A stretch of 64,000 nt of DNA from Agarophyton chilense. Lineage: Eukaryota; Rhodophyta; Florideophyceae; Gracilariales; Gracilariaceae. Where the stretch lies: positions 432,618-496,617 of the forward strand of contig JARGXX010000090.1 of the NCBI GenBank assembly GCA_030374765.1, read 5' to 3'. Positions 21,969 through 32,730 of this stretch are shown piece after piece. The position numbers were made by a program, and so were the translations under genes. Every line of letters begins with the position of its first letter. Position 1 is the first letter of the stretch. The notes beneath the pieces are model-generated. The model searched no databases. It worked only from the letters and a program-made list of their open reading frames with translations, and was not told the origin of the DNA.

Positions 21969-21973
21969 GATGT
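21969..21973. repeat. target-site duplication GATGT (right)
   Basis: Matches 16884-16888. Confidence 0.9.
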
Positions 21974-22316
21974 ACGACCATTTGTAGCTGAAAAGTTTGG
22001 TAAATCGTTTCCTTTTGTTTTTCAACAAGACCAGGCGTCTATATATACAGCGCAATTCACGCGCATTTGGCTCTTGCAAAATCGAATGAGAGAGATGCCG
22101 TGGCCTGCACAGTCTCCAGATTTAAATATCATAGAAAAATTGTGGGGTGTTAAGGTTAGATAGATGTATGATGGGTACAAACAGTTCGATACCGAGGGAG
22201 ATATAAAGGGAAAAATTATAGAAGTATGGGGAAAACCTTTCTCCAAGATATCTCCATACTCTGTACCACAGTTTGTAGAGGCGTGTTTTGGCGGTGATTG
22301 ACGCCAAAGGCGATGC
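21974..22316 (+). pseudogene. Tc1-like transposase relic, right part
   Basis: Continues the relic interrupted at 16888. It encodes FVFQQDQASIYTA (second aspartate) and PAQSPDLNIIEKLWG (glutamate), 34 residues apart, followed by a stop and decayed C-terminal sequence (YKQFDTEGDIKGKI). It proves that the copia element landed in an older DNA transposon. Confidence 0.8.
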
Positions 22317-23052
22317 TACAAAGTATAAGTAAACGCTGAAAGTAATCCTTTTTCTTTTTTGTATGCGTTGTATTTTTTCCACCTTGGTTTAGGTGTTTTT
22401 TTGTTTAAGAACTGTTTAGCAAGATACACCGGACAGCAATGAATGGAAGTGAGTTTATATATAAATAGAAACTACTTACTTGAGCTGGTAGGATTTCAAC
22501 TAACCTTTTCCTGCTTCCTGCTTTGAAAACCATTGAGTGGCGTTCTTGCTTTTGGTTTTTGGCGGACTGTAGGACTATTTCTGACCACGAAAAGAAGCCT
22601 TGTGACTATAAAAAACGTCCGCAACGCCTAAGAAGGTCTCAGAAACTGGCTCAACACAATCAACAGGGACTGCTGCACCAGAATAATAAAGGGAATGAAA
22701 CACCGTGGCAAAGACTTTTGCACCTTAGTATAGACAGTGAATTTCATTGTCGTTACCAAGTTTACATGACTTGTTGTCTTTCAAGAATTACTGCTGATGT
22801 TCGTCTTTACTCGTTCAACCTGTAATTACAGAAGCCGTCACAGAACCATCAATGCAACAAAAGAACGAAAACCCATCATGCAATCCTTACATTTGCTTGG
22901 AATTTCGCTTTACTATCTGAAAACTAGCTGCAATTTATATCAGCTGTGTACGTTTTTTGGTGTATTCCCATCGTCAATGAGTGTTTGGCTCGACTACTCA
23001 CTTCGTGTTTTACTGAAAGCGATTCATCAGGAACATGCTCGGCTTTTTGAAA

Positions 23053-23104
23053 TCCGATGGCCTACTGTAAAAGAACAGAAAGCCTCTGCCGCACTTTTGA
23101 AAGA
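23053..23104 (+). repeat. 52-bp direct repeat, copy 1
   Basis: Same sequence as 23269-23320, 216 bp away, inside the transposase relic. Confidence 0.9.
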
Positions 23105-23268
23105 CTATAGTCATTTCGTACCACTGTTGAAAGGCGTGTTGGGTATTACAGATTTTGGAAAGTTTGGATCCAAGAATAATGGATATATCAACTCGTAAAA
23201 CGTGTACTACGAAGGCTCTACACAACATGAAAAAGTCACAAATTTGTTTGTCTTCATTTTGTTTGGGG

Positions 23269-23320
23269 TCCGATGGCCTACTGTAAAAGAACAGAAAGCC
23301 TCTGCCGCACTTTTGAAAGA
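23269..23320 (+). repeat. 52-bp direct repeat, copy 2
   Basis: Second copy of 23053-23104; ends the recognisable transposase homology, so it probably marks a rearrangement. Confidence 0.9.
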
Positions 23321-23340
23321 ATCTATCTGACAAAAAAACT

Positions 23341-23810
23341 CCCGCCAGGATGGCTTTATTGTAAGGCTCTGTGTTTATTAACAAAAGGACATGTACGAGT
23401 GGAAAGATTTTTTGTGCCTGCAAATCAAACGCAACGAGCGACATGATAGAGTTGGTAGCACTTGCGGCTATACACCTGATTATGCAACACGTAATGCAGA
23501 GTGAGAGATAGAGCAAAAAGTGGGGAATCTGATCAATGTACAGCCCGTTTCAACGACTTAAGATACCTCTCACATCCGACTCAAAGAGACGAAGATTCGT
23601 TATAGAAGTGGATGTGCGTTTATTGAACTGGCGCTCAAGTCTAATGAAACGCAATCACATCGATTCCACCTACGGTGCTGCTCCCAAATTATCCCGGCTG
23701 CAGGTCTTGCCTGAGGAGTAAATTCTGCGAATGCGAGCTTGCGAGCTTCATGTGGACTTTACGCGCGAGCGAAAACGCTTGAAAACAGAGAACCGCCCTG
23801 GTTCGTTTTT
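23341..23810. other. no gene seen
   Basis: Space between the two facing transposon-type relics. If they belonged to one Harbinger element this would be its middle. Nothing else is supported. Confidence 0.35.
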
Positions 23811-24708
23811 TTACTGCAGATTCACGCTCGAGCGGTCGCTGGATAGCTTTCCCATAAGCTGCTGGTGAGCCGATATAATCCCGGGAACCATAGCTTGCGC
23901 ATCATGCATGCTCTGATAAACTTCATTCTTTAACACTTCAACTTCCTGCTTCACAGCGTTTGCCATCAGGTATTCTTGCGTAGCTGTTGCGGCTTCAGAA
24001 TCATTCCCTGAGTGCATTCCATTCACGATCATACCAATAAACCCAGTCATTTTCTATTCGTTCTCCGCCAACACTTCTTCTGTCTTTTCTTTATCGGATG
24101 GCAGCTCTCCTACGCAAACTGCACGTCTTTTCTCTGTCCCTCTCATTGTGTCAGTCTCTTCGCTCTTTTTCTGATCTTCCATGATGGAATTCCCCCCTCA
24201 TCCACGGAATCAGACTCTTTGTCATCACTCAAAACGATTGCGGCAATCTTCCCTTGAATTTCACGACCAATTTGTTTGGCACGTCATATGTCCGGCAGAA
24301 AAGACGGATCGTCCGTTTTTTTCTTCGCGTTCCACAGCTTGTCAAATTTGTTTTTCAAAGAGTCTTGATCCCGAATCGGTCGGGCGTTTGCGACGCTCCA
24401 TTGCAAAAATTTGGTAGCCACCAATGGCCAGAAGTTAGAACCGATTGGTTCTACTTTTTCAACGATGTCGAGCCAGGATGTGATATCATCTCTACTAGAT
24501 TTGGGTGTTCCTACACGTCCTTTTCCCTCTTGCTGAGATGACTGTTTTCCGTTCGCTGCAAACGATGGAGTAGGTTTAGGTGCTGCGGATTAGTCGCAGG
24601 TGCAGAAAAAGGAGCAGCAGGTGCGGCGAGAGCAGTTTGTGAAGCGGCAGGAGCAAGGGAAACGGTACGGGAATAAACCACGGTGAGGGAGGCGTTCTTT
24701 GAGCTCAT
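23811..24708 (-). pseudogene. Myb-like (DUF6818-type) protein relic
   Basis: Reading from ATG at 24708, an Ala/Ser-rich N-terminus (MSSKNASLTVVYSRTVS) shifts frame near 24530 into a Myb/SANT-like domain: DITSWLDIVEKVEPIGSNFW, then LVATKFLQWSVANA, LKNKFDKLWNAKKKTDDPSF and RAKQIGREIQGKIAAIV. The order and spacing match DUF6818, a domain common in stramenopile genomes. A TGA replaces the Arg codon before RAKQIGRE. Further breaks occur before a helical C-terminal tail (EYLMANAVKQEVEVLKNEVY) that ends at 23811. It faces the Harbinger-like transposase relic. PIF/Harbinger elements typically encode a transposase and a Myb-like partner, so the two may be halves of one dead element. Confidence 0.5.
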
Positions 24709-26640
24709 AGCGGGTAAAGGTCTGAGTCCTAGCAAGAGTGATGTGAAGGAGATTCATGGGCTTTAGAATGTAATTTGCCACTTTGTGCACAGAGGGTTTC
24801 GGTCTACTCCTTGGCGTTAATATTTGGCTTTCTGTTTGGCCTTCTGGTGTACTATGAACGTTCAGAACAGCGCCAAATCTTTGGTGCTTTTGTGTTATAA
24901 TCATAAACGGTAGCGGGGGTGTAAGACCTGTCAGTTCTAGGGAGCACGCAACGGGCTCGACTTAGGAGGCGGAGATTGAAGATGCCTGTAAGGTGTGGCA
25001 GCACCAGCGACTGAAGGGTGCAACAGGAACTGCAGGCGTACTGAGACCAAGTTTATAGACGGTGATGCACTGCGCACACGTGTCCCGCAAACCGTAAAGA
25101 CACTAGACTTACCTTTATGGTCGACTGTACAACCCAAAAGGGGTATAATTAGTCTATTTAGTGCTTAACTTTAGAGTAGTGATCGTGGTGGCCATGCTTG
25201 GTGAAGGTATATATCTCACCGGCAACCCGACCTACGGTGGCGCTCCTCACCACGTGGCCACGGGGAGGTGCACTTGAGGTGCGCCTCCCTATCTACTTAA
25301 TCCTATCTATCTAATACTAAATAAGCGAAAAGCTAAACTAATTGCCAACTAAACCACTGTAGTACACGGCGCATGGCGGCAACAATCCAGGTCCAACACG
25401 TGGCATCATTACCTCCTTGGTGCTACTCACTATACTACAGATCGTTCTCCTAGCGACGGCCACGCCCCGTGACTGTCCCTTAGTGCGTTCGACAATGCGT
25501 TATACCACAGTGCAGCAGTCGCCACAGCGGGATGCAGTATACGGTTTGGTAATGCCGCGTGGTGAGCCGAACGGTTTCGATCACCGTCTTGGTGCTTGAG
25601 GTTCATCCCCCGTGGTCGTTTTTAACGGCTTCCTAATTACGCCTGCCTCGAGAGTTGCCAATGCTGGCTGGAAGTTCATATACCAAGTGGTTTTTGTCGA
25701 GTTCTCCGTTATATGTTTCATGTTTGTTCCGTGCCAGACGCCCGTCATACCTAGTTGGTGTCTTCTGTGTTTCTCCTTCCTTCGTAGCGCGTTACCCTCT
25801 TGGTGTCATCGTTTCCGTTTCTCTCCTCTCCTTTCTTTTCTCGTACCGTATTGTTTGGCTTGCATTGGTCGCAATGCGTGCGGACTCTCCAAAACCTCAT
25901 GGTGTCATTCAAACGGCCAATCGAGCACGGTGATGGTTCTTGCCGTGTGTCCAACTCGAATACGGATGCGGTTTTGGTGTCGGTGGGGGCCTTTCGATTC
26001 TTTCCTGCTCAATTAGCGGAGAACTCGAGCACCTTCGAGTACACATTGCATGACCGTCAGGTCTGAATCGGGCGCGAGAGCCGAACATCGGAGGGTACAT
26101 ATCCTCTGGTGCCGAGGCCATACCGCGTCAGTCCGCGTCTTCATCGCTATTGGCTACAATTTCTGGTAAGGGTACTCGTGGTTTGAACCGCAGCCGTGGT
26201 ATCTCAAAGTTCTTGACCCGCTTCCGCTCTAGGGGTCGTGGTCATGTTCAATTCGTCAATGCTCCAGTTTTCTCTTTGTCACCGATTCCTGGTGAGGCCT
26301 TTGGTTTCCCTTCTGGTAGCGGACATTACGATCTGTACTTATTCAGCGCCCCGCTGGCAACCCTCAACCCCTATGGTCTGCTTCCGAAGGAGCTCAAGGC
26401 GATACATTTGGGGGCCACCTCTTGGCCTGTACCGATTAACACCATTGGGATGGGTTCATAGTTAACCATCCCACCCTTCCTGGTCATGACTGTTGGAATC
26501 GTTGGGGCAGCTACCGTCTTAGCGCTGTGCCATTAGCTGCACCGACGCGGTCAAAGAAGAATAGCTCCAGTCCAGTGATACAGGCTTGCTTCCAGAAACT
26601 CCAACAACCTTCAACACCATTCATTGGTTGGATAGTGACG
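24709..26640. other. unassigned sequence left of the chromovirus
   Basis: Several medium frames, for example a Gly/Pro-rich one ending at 26461 (ISGKGTRGLNRSRGISKF, then LNPYGLLPKELKAIHLGA), but no family is recognised. An imperfect hairpin (GGGAGGTGCAC with GTGCGCCTCCC) lies near 25261-25288. It may be an older retroelement into which the chromovirus inserted. Confidence 0.3.
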
Positions 26641-26645
26641 GTTGG

Positions 26646-27361
26646 TGTAGTATTCTACTATGTCGGGGAATCCGATAGGTTGGTTTTTCGCGAAGTCGCG
26701 GTTGGAACTCATAAGTGAGTGTTATCATCAGCATTTTGATATGAAACGGCATCCCACATAGGATGCCTAGAGGCAGAATGTCTTAGTGGAACACGTGGCG
26801 TCATGGGTCGAGTGGCTTACCACGGCGCGTGCATAGTTCCGAGCCTTCCTAGGGGAATGCCATATATTGGCAACGGCGCATGTAGTGGCGATCCACGTAA
26901 AGGGCTTTACTACCCTTTGTAGCTAGACGTCCATTAGGGACCATACCCATACAGTGGTTTGGCTAAGTGGCTGACGAATGGGTTATTGATATATTTATTT
27001 GAGCACTCACCCTGGTACACAGTATATAGTGTACTAGAGGTGAGCGCCGACTCCAAGTAAAGGAGACAACATGGGCATCATGACTATTCTGTTCCTCGCT
27101 TACGATTCCTTAACCGGAGATCCGGACGAGCTATAATAGATAGTCAGCCCCCAACCACTTCACGAGCCGTCTCGTACCAACGTTCCATCAACGTTTTACA
27201 GTTGCACTGTTCACCCTCGCTGGCGAGTAGTGGCCTTACACCCCACTTCCAGATCGCTGGTGTTGTAGCTCTACCACCACTTTTCCTTCGCCGCAAGGCA
27301 CCCATCGTCAGTCTGAACGCTGTTGCAGGTGTCTGCTCTCTCCGTTAGAGCGGATACTACA
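26646..27361 (+). repeat. 5' LTR of chromovirus
   Basis: 716 bp; collinear with 34442-35159 with scattered differences. Confidence 0.9.
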
Positions 27362-27491
27362 AGTGGTCTCCCGACTTAGAACCACTGTGGTCAGCTGCAC
27401 TGAACAATTCGTTCTTGGAACGTGGAATCGATATCGATACTTGGAAGAAGTGGAATCACTACATTTATTGTTTATCGAACCACCTCCAGCA

Positions 27492-29663
27492 ATGGCGGAA
27501 TTCATCGTGGTTGAACATGTGGTCGAGAAGTCGAAGACACCATTTGGTTCGCACCTGGACTCAGGTTTGGTCTACGATGACGAAGACCCGAAGCCAGTCG
27601 AGTACTGGTCGCCCGGTCCTGCGGGACCACCCCCGAAACCGAGGCTCGCCTCATCTGTTGAAGCCGGAGAGCAGCTGTATCGTCAAGCGATGTCGCGCTC
27701 ACGCTCGGTGAAGGATGAACGAGATCTCTCGGATGTACCGGCCCCTGTGGCAGCGGCAGTCACGCCCACCACAGAAGCCGTAGTTGACCCTGAGGTCGTC
27801 GGACCTCAAGAAGATGATGATTTGCGCAGGGAAGTGCGTCGTCTCAAGTCTGAGTCAAGCGCTTCGCGTGTGCGCATGGTTGCGTTGGAATCGCAGATCG
27901 CTGCTCTTATCGCTGATGTCGAACAATTACGCAGTGCGCATCAAGCACTCGTTCTTCAAGACGATGGGAAGCAGGTCTCTGCATCAGTGAAAACACTACG
28001 TGATGATTTGAACCATCTACTGGAGAGGTACGGGAATACGCCCGATGCGCTACCCGGCTTAACCGTAGATGTAGAGGAAGTCCTCACTCGAGTTAACCCT
28101 CGTTTAGAACGCCTGGAGGTGGCAGTTCATGCGCAGACTGCTGCTAAACCAGTCGTGCTGGAAGAGGAAGGAGCTCCTTTGAAGGAAGCTCGTTCGAAGA
28201 AGTCGAAGTCACGACGTGAGAAGCGGAAGTCCGCACGTGATTCGAGTGATGAATCGTCAAGTACGGAGAGTTTCAGTTTCAGTACTGATGATTCTGATGA
28301 TTCAGATACGTCAGATGACGACGACAGTGATGACGGTCATCGAAGGTCCCGATCTGGGAAGAAGAACACGTCTTCGTGGTTGATGAGAAAAAAAGGCTCA
28401 CCTTACAGAGGATTGAAGGTGCTCCCGTACACGAATCCGCTTTATCGGAAGGTCCTTTATTACAGGTACTACCGTCTGAAGGTGAAGAGCAAGAAACGCT
28501 CAGGACGCGAAACCGCGAAGGTGAAGGATCACATCAAACGATTGAAGATCGGCCTTAATGATTTGACATTTGATGGGAAAAACCCCATTCTCGTTATCGA
28601 GTTTCTCACTCGAATCGTTGCCAAAGCAGACACTCTAGAGATGAGTAAACCACAGGCATTTGTGTCTTTACCACATTTTCTGAAGGGTTTTGCTTTAGAG
28701 CAATATCGTTCCGTATGCGGATCATTGAAAGCCGATGAAGGAGGCGCTACCTCATGGCCAGAGGCGGTGCAGTATTTGCTGCGCAGTTACGCGACATCAA
28801 ACGCGATACATCAGGCGATCCTGAACCTAAGGGATGTGACCCAAAGGCCTGAGGAGGGCGAAGCTGAGTACAGCTCAAGGCTTACCAAAGCTTGAGTCTG
28901 CTGTGGAAACGTCCAATCGACGGAGGACAAGATTACCTTGTACATCGACGGGCTGGACCCGAGCATCAAGTCGCTGGTAGCTCGATATCGAGAGAAGCAT
29001 GGAAGAGTCTCCTTTTTGGAGTTAGTTCAGTTTGAGAAAGCTGAAGGAGACGCGGCCAGAGCGCGTGGTAGCCCCCGTCGTTCAGTGGCTTTTGGAACCC
29101 CAATGGGTAAGGAGAAAATCTCCGCCAGAGTTAATCAGCGCAGCAAACTGTTACATCCGGAATCTCCAGTGCACTCACGAGATTCTTCGTTGACACCCAA
29201 AGGGAGGAACTCGCATGAGGAGGCGGTCCATTTAATGGAATATACGGACTCTTCTGTACCCACAGTGGATCTCCCACACTCGGAGTCTCAGGACGAGGAA
29301 GCCCTAATGGCTATGGAGGGCCATCGCCCTATGTACCTTCCCTACACGGTTCCTCTACAAGGAGGTTTTAAGAACGGGAAACCCGGATGGGTGGATACTC
29401 GCACGGCACACCGTTCACAACCTATGTTGACCAACCGTCGTGACGGTTTGATATGTTATTCATGTTATGGAAAACACCATTTGAGTGCAGAATGCACGCT
29501 TCCTGCAAAGGATCTGAGTCGTATCATGACGAATTATGAAGCACTCTCAGAAGAGAAATGGAGCCGCGTACCGGCGGGCATGTATTGGAAAGCCAAAAGT
29601 TGGTTTTCTCAGACACCAATACGTCGGACGGACAAGCCGGCTGCTCAGAATGCTGAAGTGTGA
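27492..29663 (+). pseudogene. chromovirus Gag with one in-frame TGA
   Basis: The frame opens at 27363, but the first convincing start is ATG 27492 (MAEFIVVEHVVEKSK), outside the primer region. It contains a coiled-coil-like stretch, a Ser/Asp/Lys-rich linker (roughly 28200-28370), the capsid-type region (LTFDGKNPILVIEFLTRIV, then GFALEQYRSVCG) and, near 29454-29495, a zinc knuckle CYSCYGKHHLSAEC. A single TGA at 28893-28895 interrupts the capsid homology, and the same frame continues to 29663. About 720 codons in all. No protease motif follows. Confidence 0.78.
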
Positions 29664-29770
29664 TAACCCGGAACCCCGGTAGGAAGAGGCGCTTTTGAGG
29701 CTAATAAGCCGGTGCAACCGGAAAACTAAGTGAGGGAGCCCCTAGGGGGTCGGCACTAGTCGATCCCGTA

Positions 29771-31660
29771 GTGTTGACCAGGGAGAGCTTGCCTCCCGGC
29801 TCCAGCGCTTGGAAGCCCAAGATTCTCTTGAGGCCTCCCAAATTTCCGCCTTACGGAATCAATTCGCCGGACGGAAAGCGAGCACAGTTTGACTGTGAGT
29901 TACATCGTCCTTGGAGACGTTATACTTGTCCGTCAAAACGGGAAGGTTACCTCATTGTAGTGTCTAAAAGAACGTATAAGGTCTATGCCGACATCAGCTC
30001 TGACAGGAATATCTATGTCACGCCGGTCTCTACGGTTTCAAAAGGATGCCCTTTGCCTTAACGAATGCACCGGCTACTTTCCAGCGTAATCTGGACATCT
30101 TGCTCTCAAGATACAAGTGGAAGACTTGTTTAGTTTAGTTGGATGATGTGATTATCTTTTCCCAGGATGTGGAAAGCCAATTACGGCATATCAAGGAGAT
30201 CCTCAACGCACTACAGAGCGCAGGTATCACCTTGAAGTTCAAGAAATGCGAATGGTTCGCTGGCACCGTCCGGTACTTAGGACATGTGATCAAGCCGGGA
30301 CAGCTTGCCATTCAAGAGGCACAAACAGCGGCTCTCCGCGAAGTACAACCTCCGTCGACACAGAAGCGATTGCGTTCTTTCCTCGGCTTGTGCAACGTCT
30401 ACCGACGATTCGTGCCGCGATACTCGCATATAGTGGCACCGCTCAACGCAAAGCTGCGTAAAGGACAACCACTACAGCTGGAACAATTCAGACAAGCTGA
30501 AGCGGAAGCGTTCGACACGCTGAAGACAAATATTGTTACAGCCCCAGTCTTGGCGGTGCCCATCCCCAACCTGCCATACTCAGTGGATACTGACTCGATC
30601 GAGTACCAAGTAGGGTGTGCCCTTTTTCAAACACACCCTGATGGTGAACGCAAACCCATTGGTTACTGGTCAAGATCGCTGAACGCAGCTGAGAAGAAGT
30701 ACTCAGTTTCAGAAAAGGAATGCCTTGCAGTCGTTTGGGCTGTGACCACATTGCGACTTTATCTCCAAGGAGAACGTTTTACCATCAACACGGATCATTC
30801 GTATCTACGATGGTTACTGTCCATTACAGACCCGTCTGGTCGTCTCACACGATGGCGCTTACGCCTTTCTGAATTCGATTTCAAAGTGAACTATAAGAAG
30901 GGATTAACCAATGTCCAAGCTGACGCGCTATCGCGACTCAAAAAACTGGGCGAAACCCAAGGCGAAATCGATGAAGAGATACCTTGCTTCTACATGGAGA
31001 CCCATTCACCATCTTTTGAAGAAGAGGAACAAGAGACCCTTGATGATTACTCGGATGCAGACCCGTTCCTTGCATTAGCAGACACTGACCCTTCAGTTCA
31101 ACTCGAGCGATTCTCGTGCACTGAGCTCCTCAATGAGCAACACGCTGACACGTTTCGTGCGTCGATACGCTCTCGTCTTAACGGGGGGGAGGAGCTCCCT
31201 TTTTCACTCGATTCACGAGGAATACTGTTAAGACATGTCGAAAAGCATGATCAAATCGTGAGTCCACGCGTCTTGAAGAGTCGTGTACTCCATCTGGCAC
31301 ACTACAGCAGGCTGTCTGGTCGTTCACGAGGATCGAAGTTGTTCATGACTCTAAGAAGAGATTTTTACTGGCCTAATTTGGCAATGGACTTCCGTGCTAC
31401 ACTGAGGTTTTGTACAACATGTGCGTAGAATCGCGTGAAGCTTTACAGGAAGCGGAAACAGATGACGTTATTCCAGGCGAAAGCGCCTTTACAATACGTC
31501 AGTATCGGCATACTAGGGGAATTGATTGGCTCAAGGCGAGGTTATCGCTACCTATTGGTAATCACCGACCGCTTCTCGAAGTATCGGGGTATGTCCCGTG
31601 GCACGCGCACACCCATAAGTACAGAAATAAAACCTGAAAGCAGGAAAGATGTTTTAGACT
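29771..31660 (+). pseudogene. chromovirus Pol remnants (RT, RNase H, integrase)
   Basis: The region just after Gag is scrambled: no protease, and the N-terminal half of reverse transcriptase is unrecognisable. Clear RT starts at 30037 (FKRMPFALTNAPATFQR). The tyrosine codon of the catalytic Y-L-D-D box is a TAG (30136-30138), followed by LDDVIIFSQ. RT thumb (YLGHVIKPGQLAI), then RNase H (TDSIEYQVGCALFQ, SEKECLAVVWAV, TDHSYLRWLL) and the integrase HHCC finger (HLAHYSRLSG to CTTC) read openly to 31428. After a shift, integrase-core start PLQYVSIGILGELIGSRRG and LLVITDRFSK is seen, with Gly where the first catalytic Asp belongs. The rest of the core is missing. Confidence 0.8.
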
Positions 31661-32062
31661 TTGGCCACAAGGACTTGGAAACGGGTGCACGCGAAAACGC
31701 GCCATTGCCGCTTCAAGCTGAACCGTCAGGTGAAGCGCCACTCGCTGTTCCGCCGATATCGGCCCCCATCCCTCGTGGGCAGGAAGAAGAAGAGGTATCG
31801 CCTCCTGTCGTGGTGCAAGCACCATCGTCCACCCAACAGCGTTAAGAATCGGATAAACCGAAGGAAGTTCATCCACGAATGGAATTGAGAAGTAGCAAGA
31901 AGTACGCTTCTATGGAATCTGGAAAACAGGATAGCTCTTTATCTGAGAAAGGTTCTTAAGGAATGAGTACACTGCCCCTGCGGGCAGAACGACAGTTAGT
32001 CGACGAGCGAACGCTTAGCGACGCTGAGAGTGCTAACAAAGAGACGCCTGGGTCAACCCTAA

Positions 32063-32349
32063 GGCATTTCAAACCTGTTAACAGGAGTCTCGCGCCAACA
32101 GCGAAAGCATTGGGAAACGCCCAGGAATATGTTATGGATCGCATATGTGAACATGGCCAGCATAAAGATACTAGAGAATTACTGTATCCAGTCCGTTGGT
32201 ACGGTTTTCCTCCGGAAGCGGATACGTGGGAACCTATAGCTCATATCCCCCGTTCGCAGCTCGTGCGATATCATCGACGCATGCGATTAACACTCCCCAG
32301 GGAGCTCAACTCCTCGATACTCGGGCTCATGGGCACATCCCATTTCTAA
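32063..32349 (+). pseudogene. chromodomain of the chromovirus integrase
   Basis: EYVMDRICEHGQHKDTRELL, then YPVRWYGFPPEADTWEPIAH, is a chromodomain with its aromatic residues (Y, W, W) in place. Chromoviruses carry it at the integrase C-terminus to aim insertion at marked histones. It is in a different frame from the upstream pol remnants, so it cannot be made as part of Pol in this copy. Confidence 0.82.
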
Positions 32350-32730
32350 TTATGGGCTACAAAGGTAGGAAAAACTCGAAAGGCGAGAAGAAAACAAGAA
32401 CTCATGAAGAAAAAACGTGAAAAATCGTAAGCAAAGGACGTTTACTGATTATCACCTATGACAAACTCGAGAAGCGAGAAGAGATGAAGACTAGAAGATA
32501 AGGAGGGAACGTGAAGAACCGAAGTCACCCGAGTTTTATTGGTATCAAGATACCACCGCAAGGGTGTTGACTAGGAGTCTTTTCTAGGATCATCAAAGAG
32601 ACGTGCGAGCACGCGGGTTCCCAAGAAGCTATGAGTGACTACCCTCAACTTCGTCCACGGGAAAGCCTGCATCTAAGAAGAACTGCCTCAGCGGATCCAA
32701 GCCTGGATCTTCGACTGGCACTGCACTCGG
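32350..32730. other. spacer between pol and the antisense gene
   Basis: Purine-rich, no reading frame of note; would hold the 3' ends of both sense pol and antisense transcripts. Confidence 0.4.

Larger units (their letters stand above)
22523..23340 (+). pseudogene. PIF/Harbinger-like (DDE_Tnp_4) transposase relic
   Basis: Successive broken frames read like a DDE_Tnp_4 transposase. They give GNETPWQRLLHLSIDSEFHC (N-terminal region), then LYYLKTSCNLYQLCTFFGVF and PSSMSVWLDYSLRVLLKAI (helix-turn-helix-like), RWPTVKEQKASAALL, GVLGITDFGKFGS (where the first catalytic aspartate is expected) and NVYYEGSTQHEKVTNLFVF. There is a frameshift near 22800 and an in-frame TAA near 23196. A 52-bp internal duplication (23053-23104 and 23269-23320) follows. 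The remaining catalytic part is missing. Family assignment rests on pattern recognition only. Confidence 0.55.

Noticed and set aside
23010-23516. 168-codon - strand frame over the Harbinger-like relic
   Set aside because: Includes the reverse complement of the 52-bp repeat twice and has no domain; shadow frame.
27364-27375. TGGTCTCCCGAC after the chromovirus 5' LTR as a tRNA primer site
   Set aside because: Position and TGG start fit, but I could not match it to a specific tRNA 3' end, so it is not listed as a feature.
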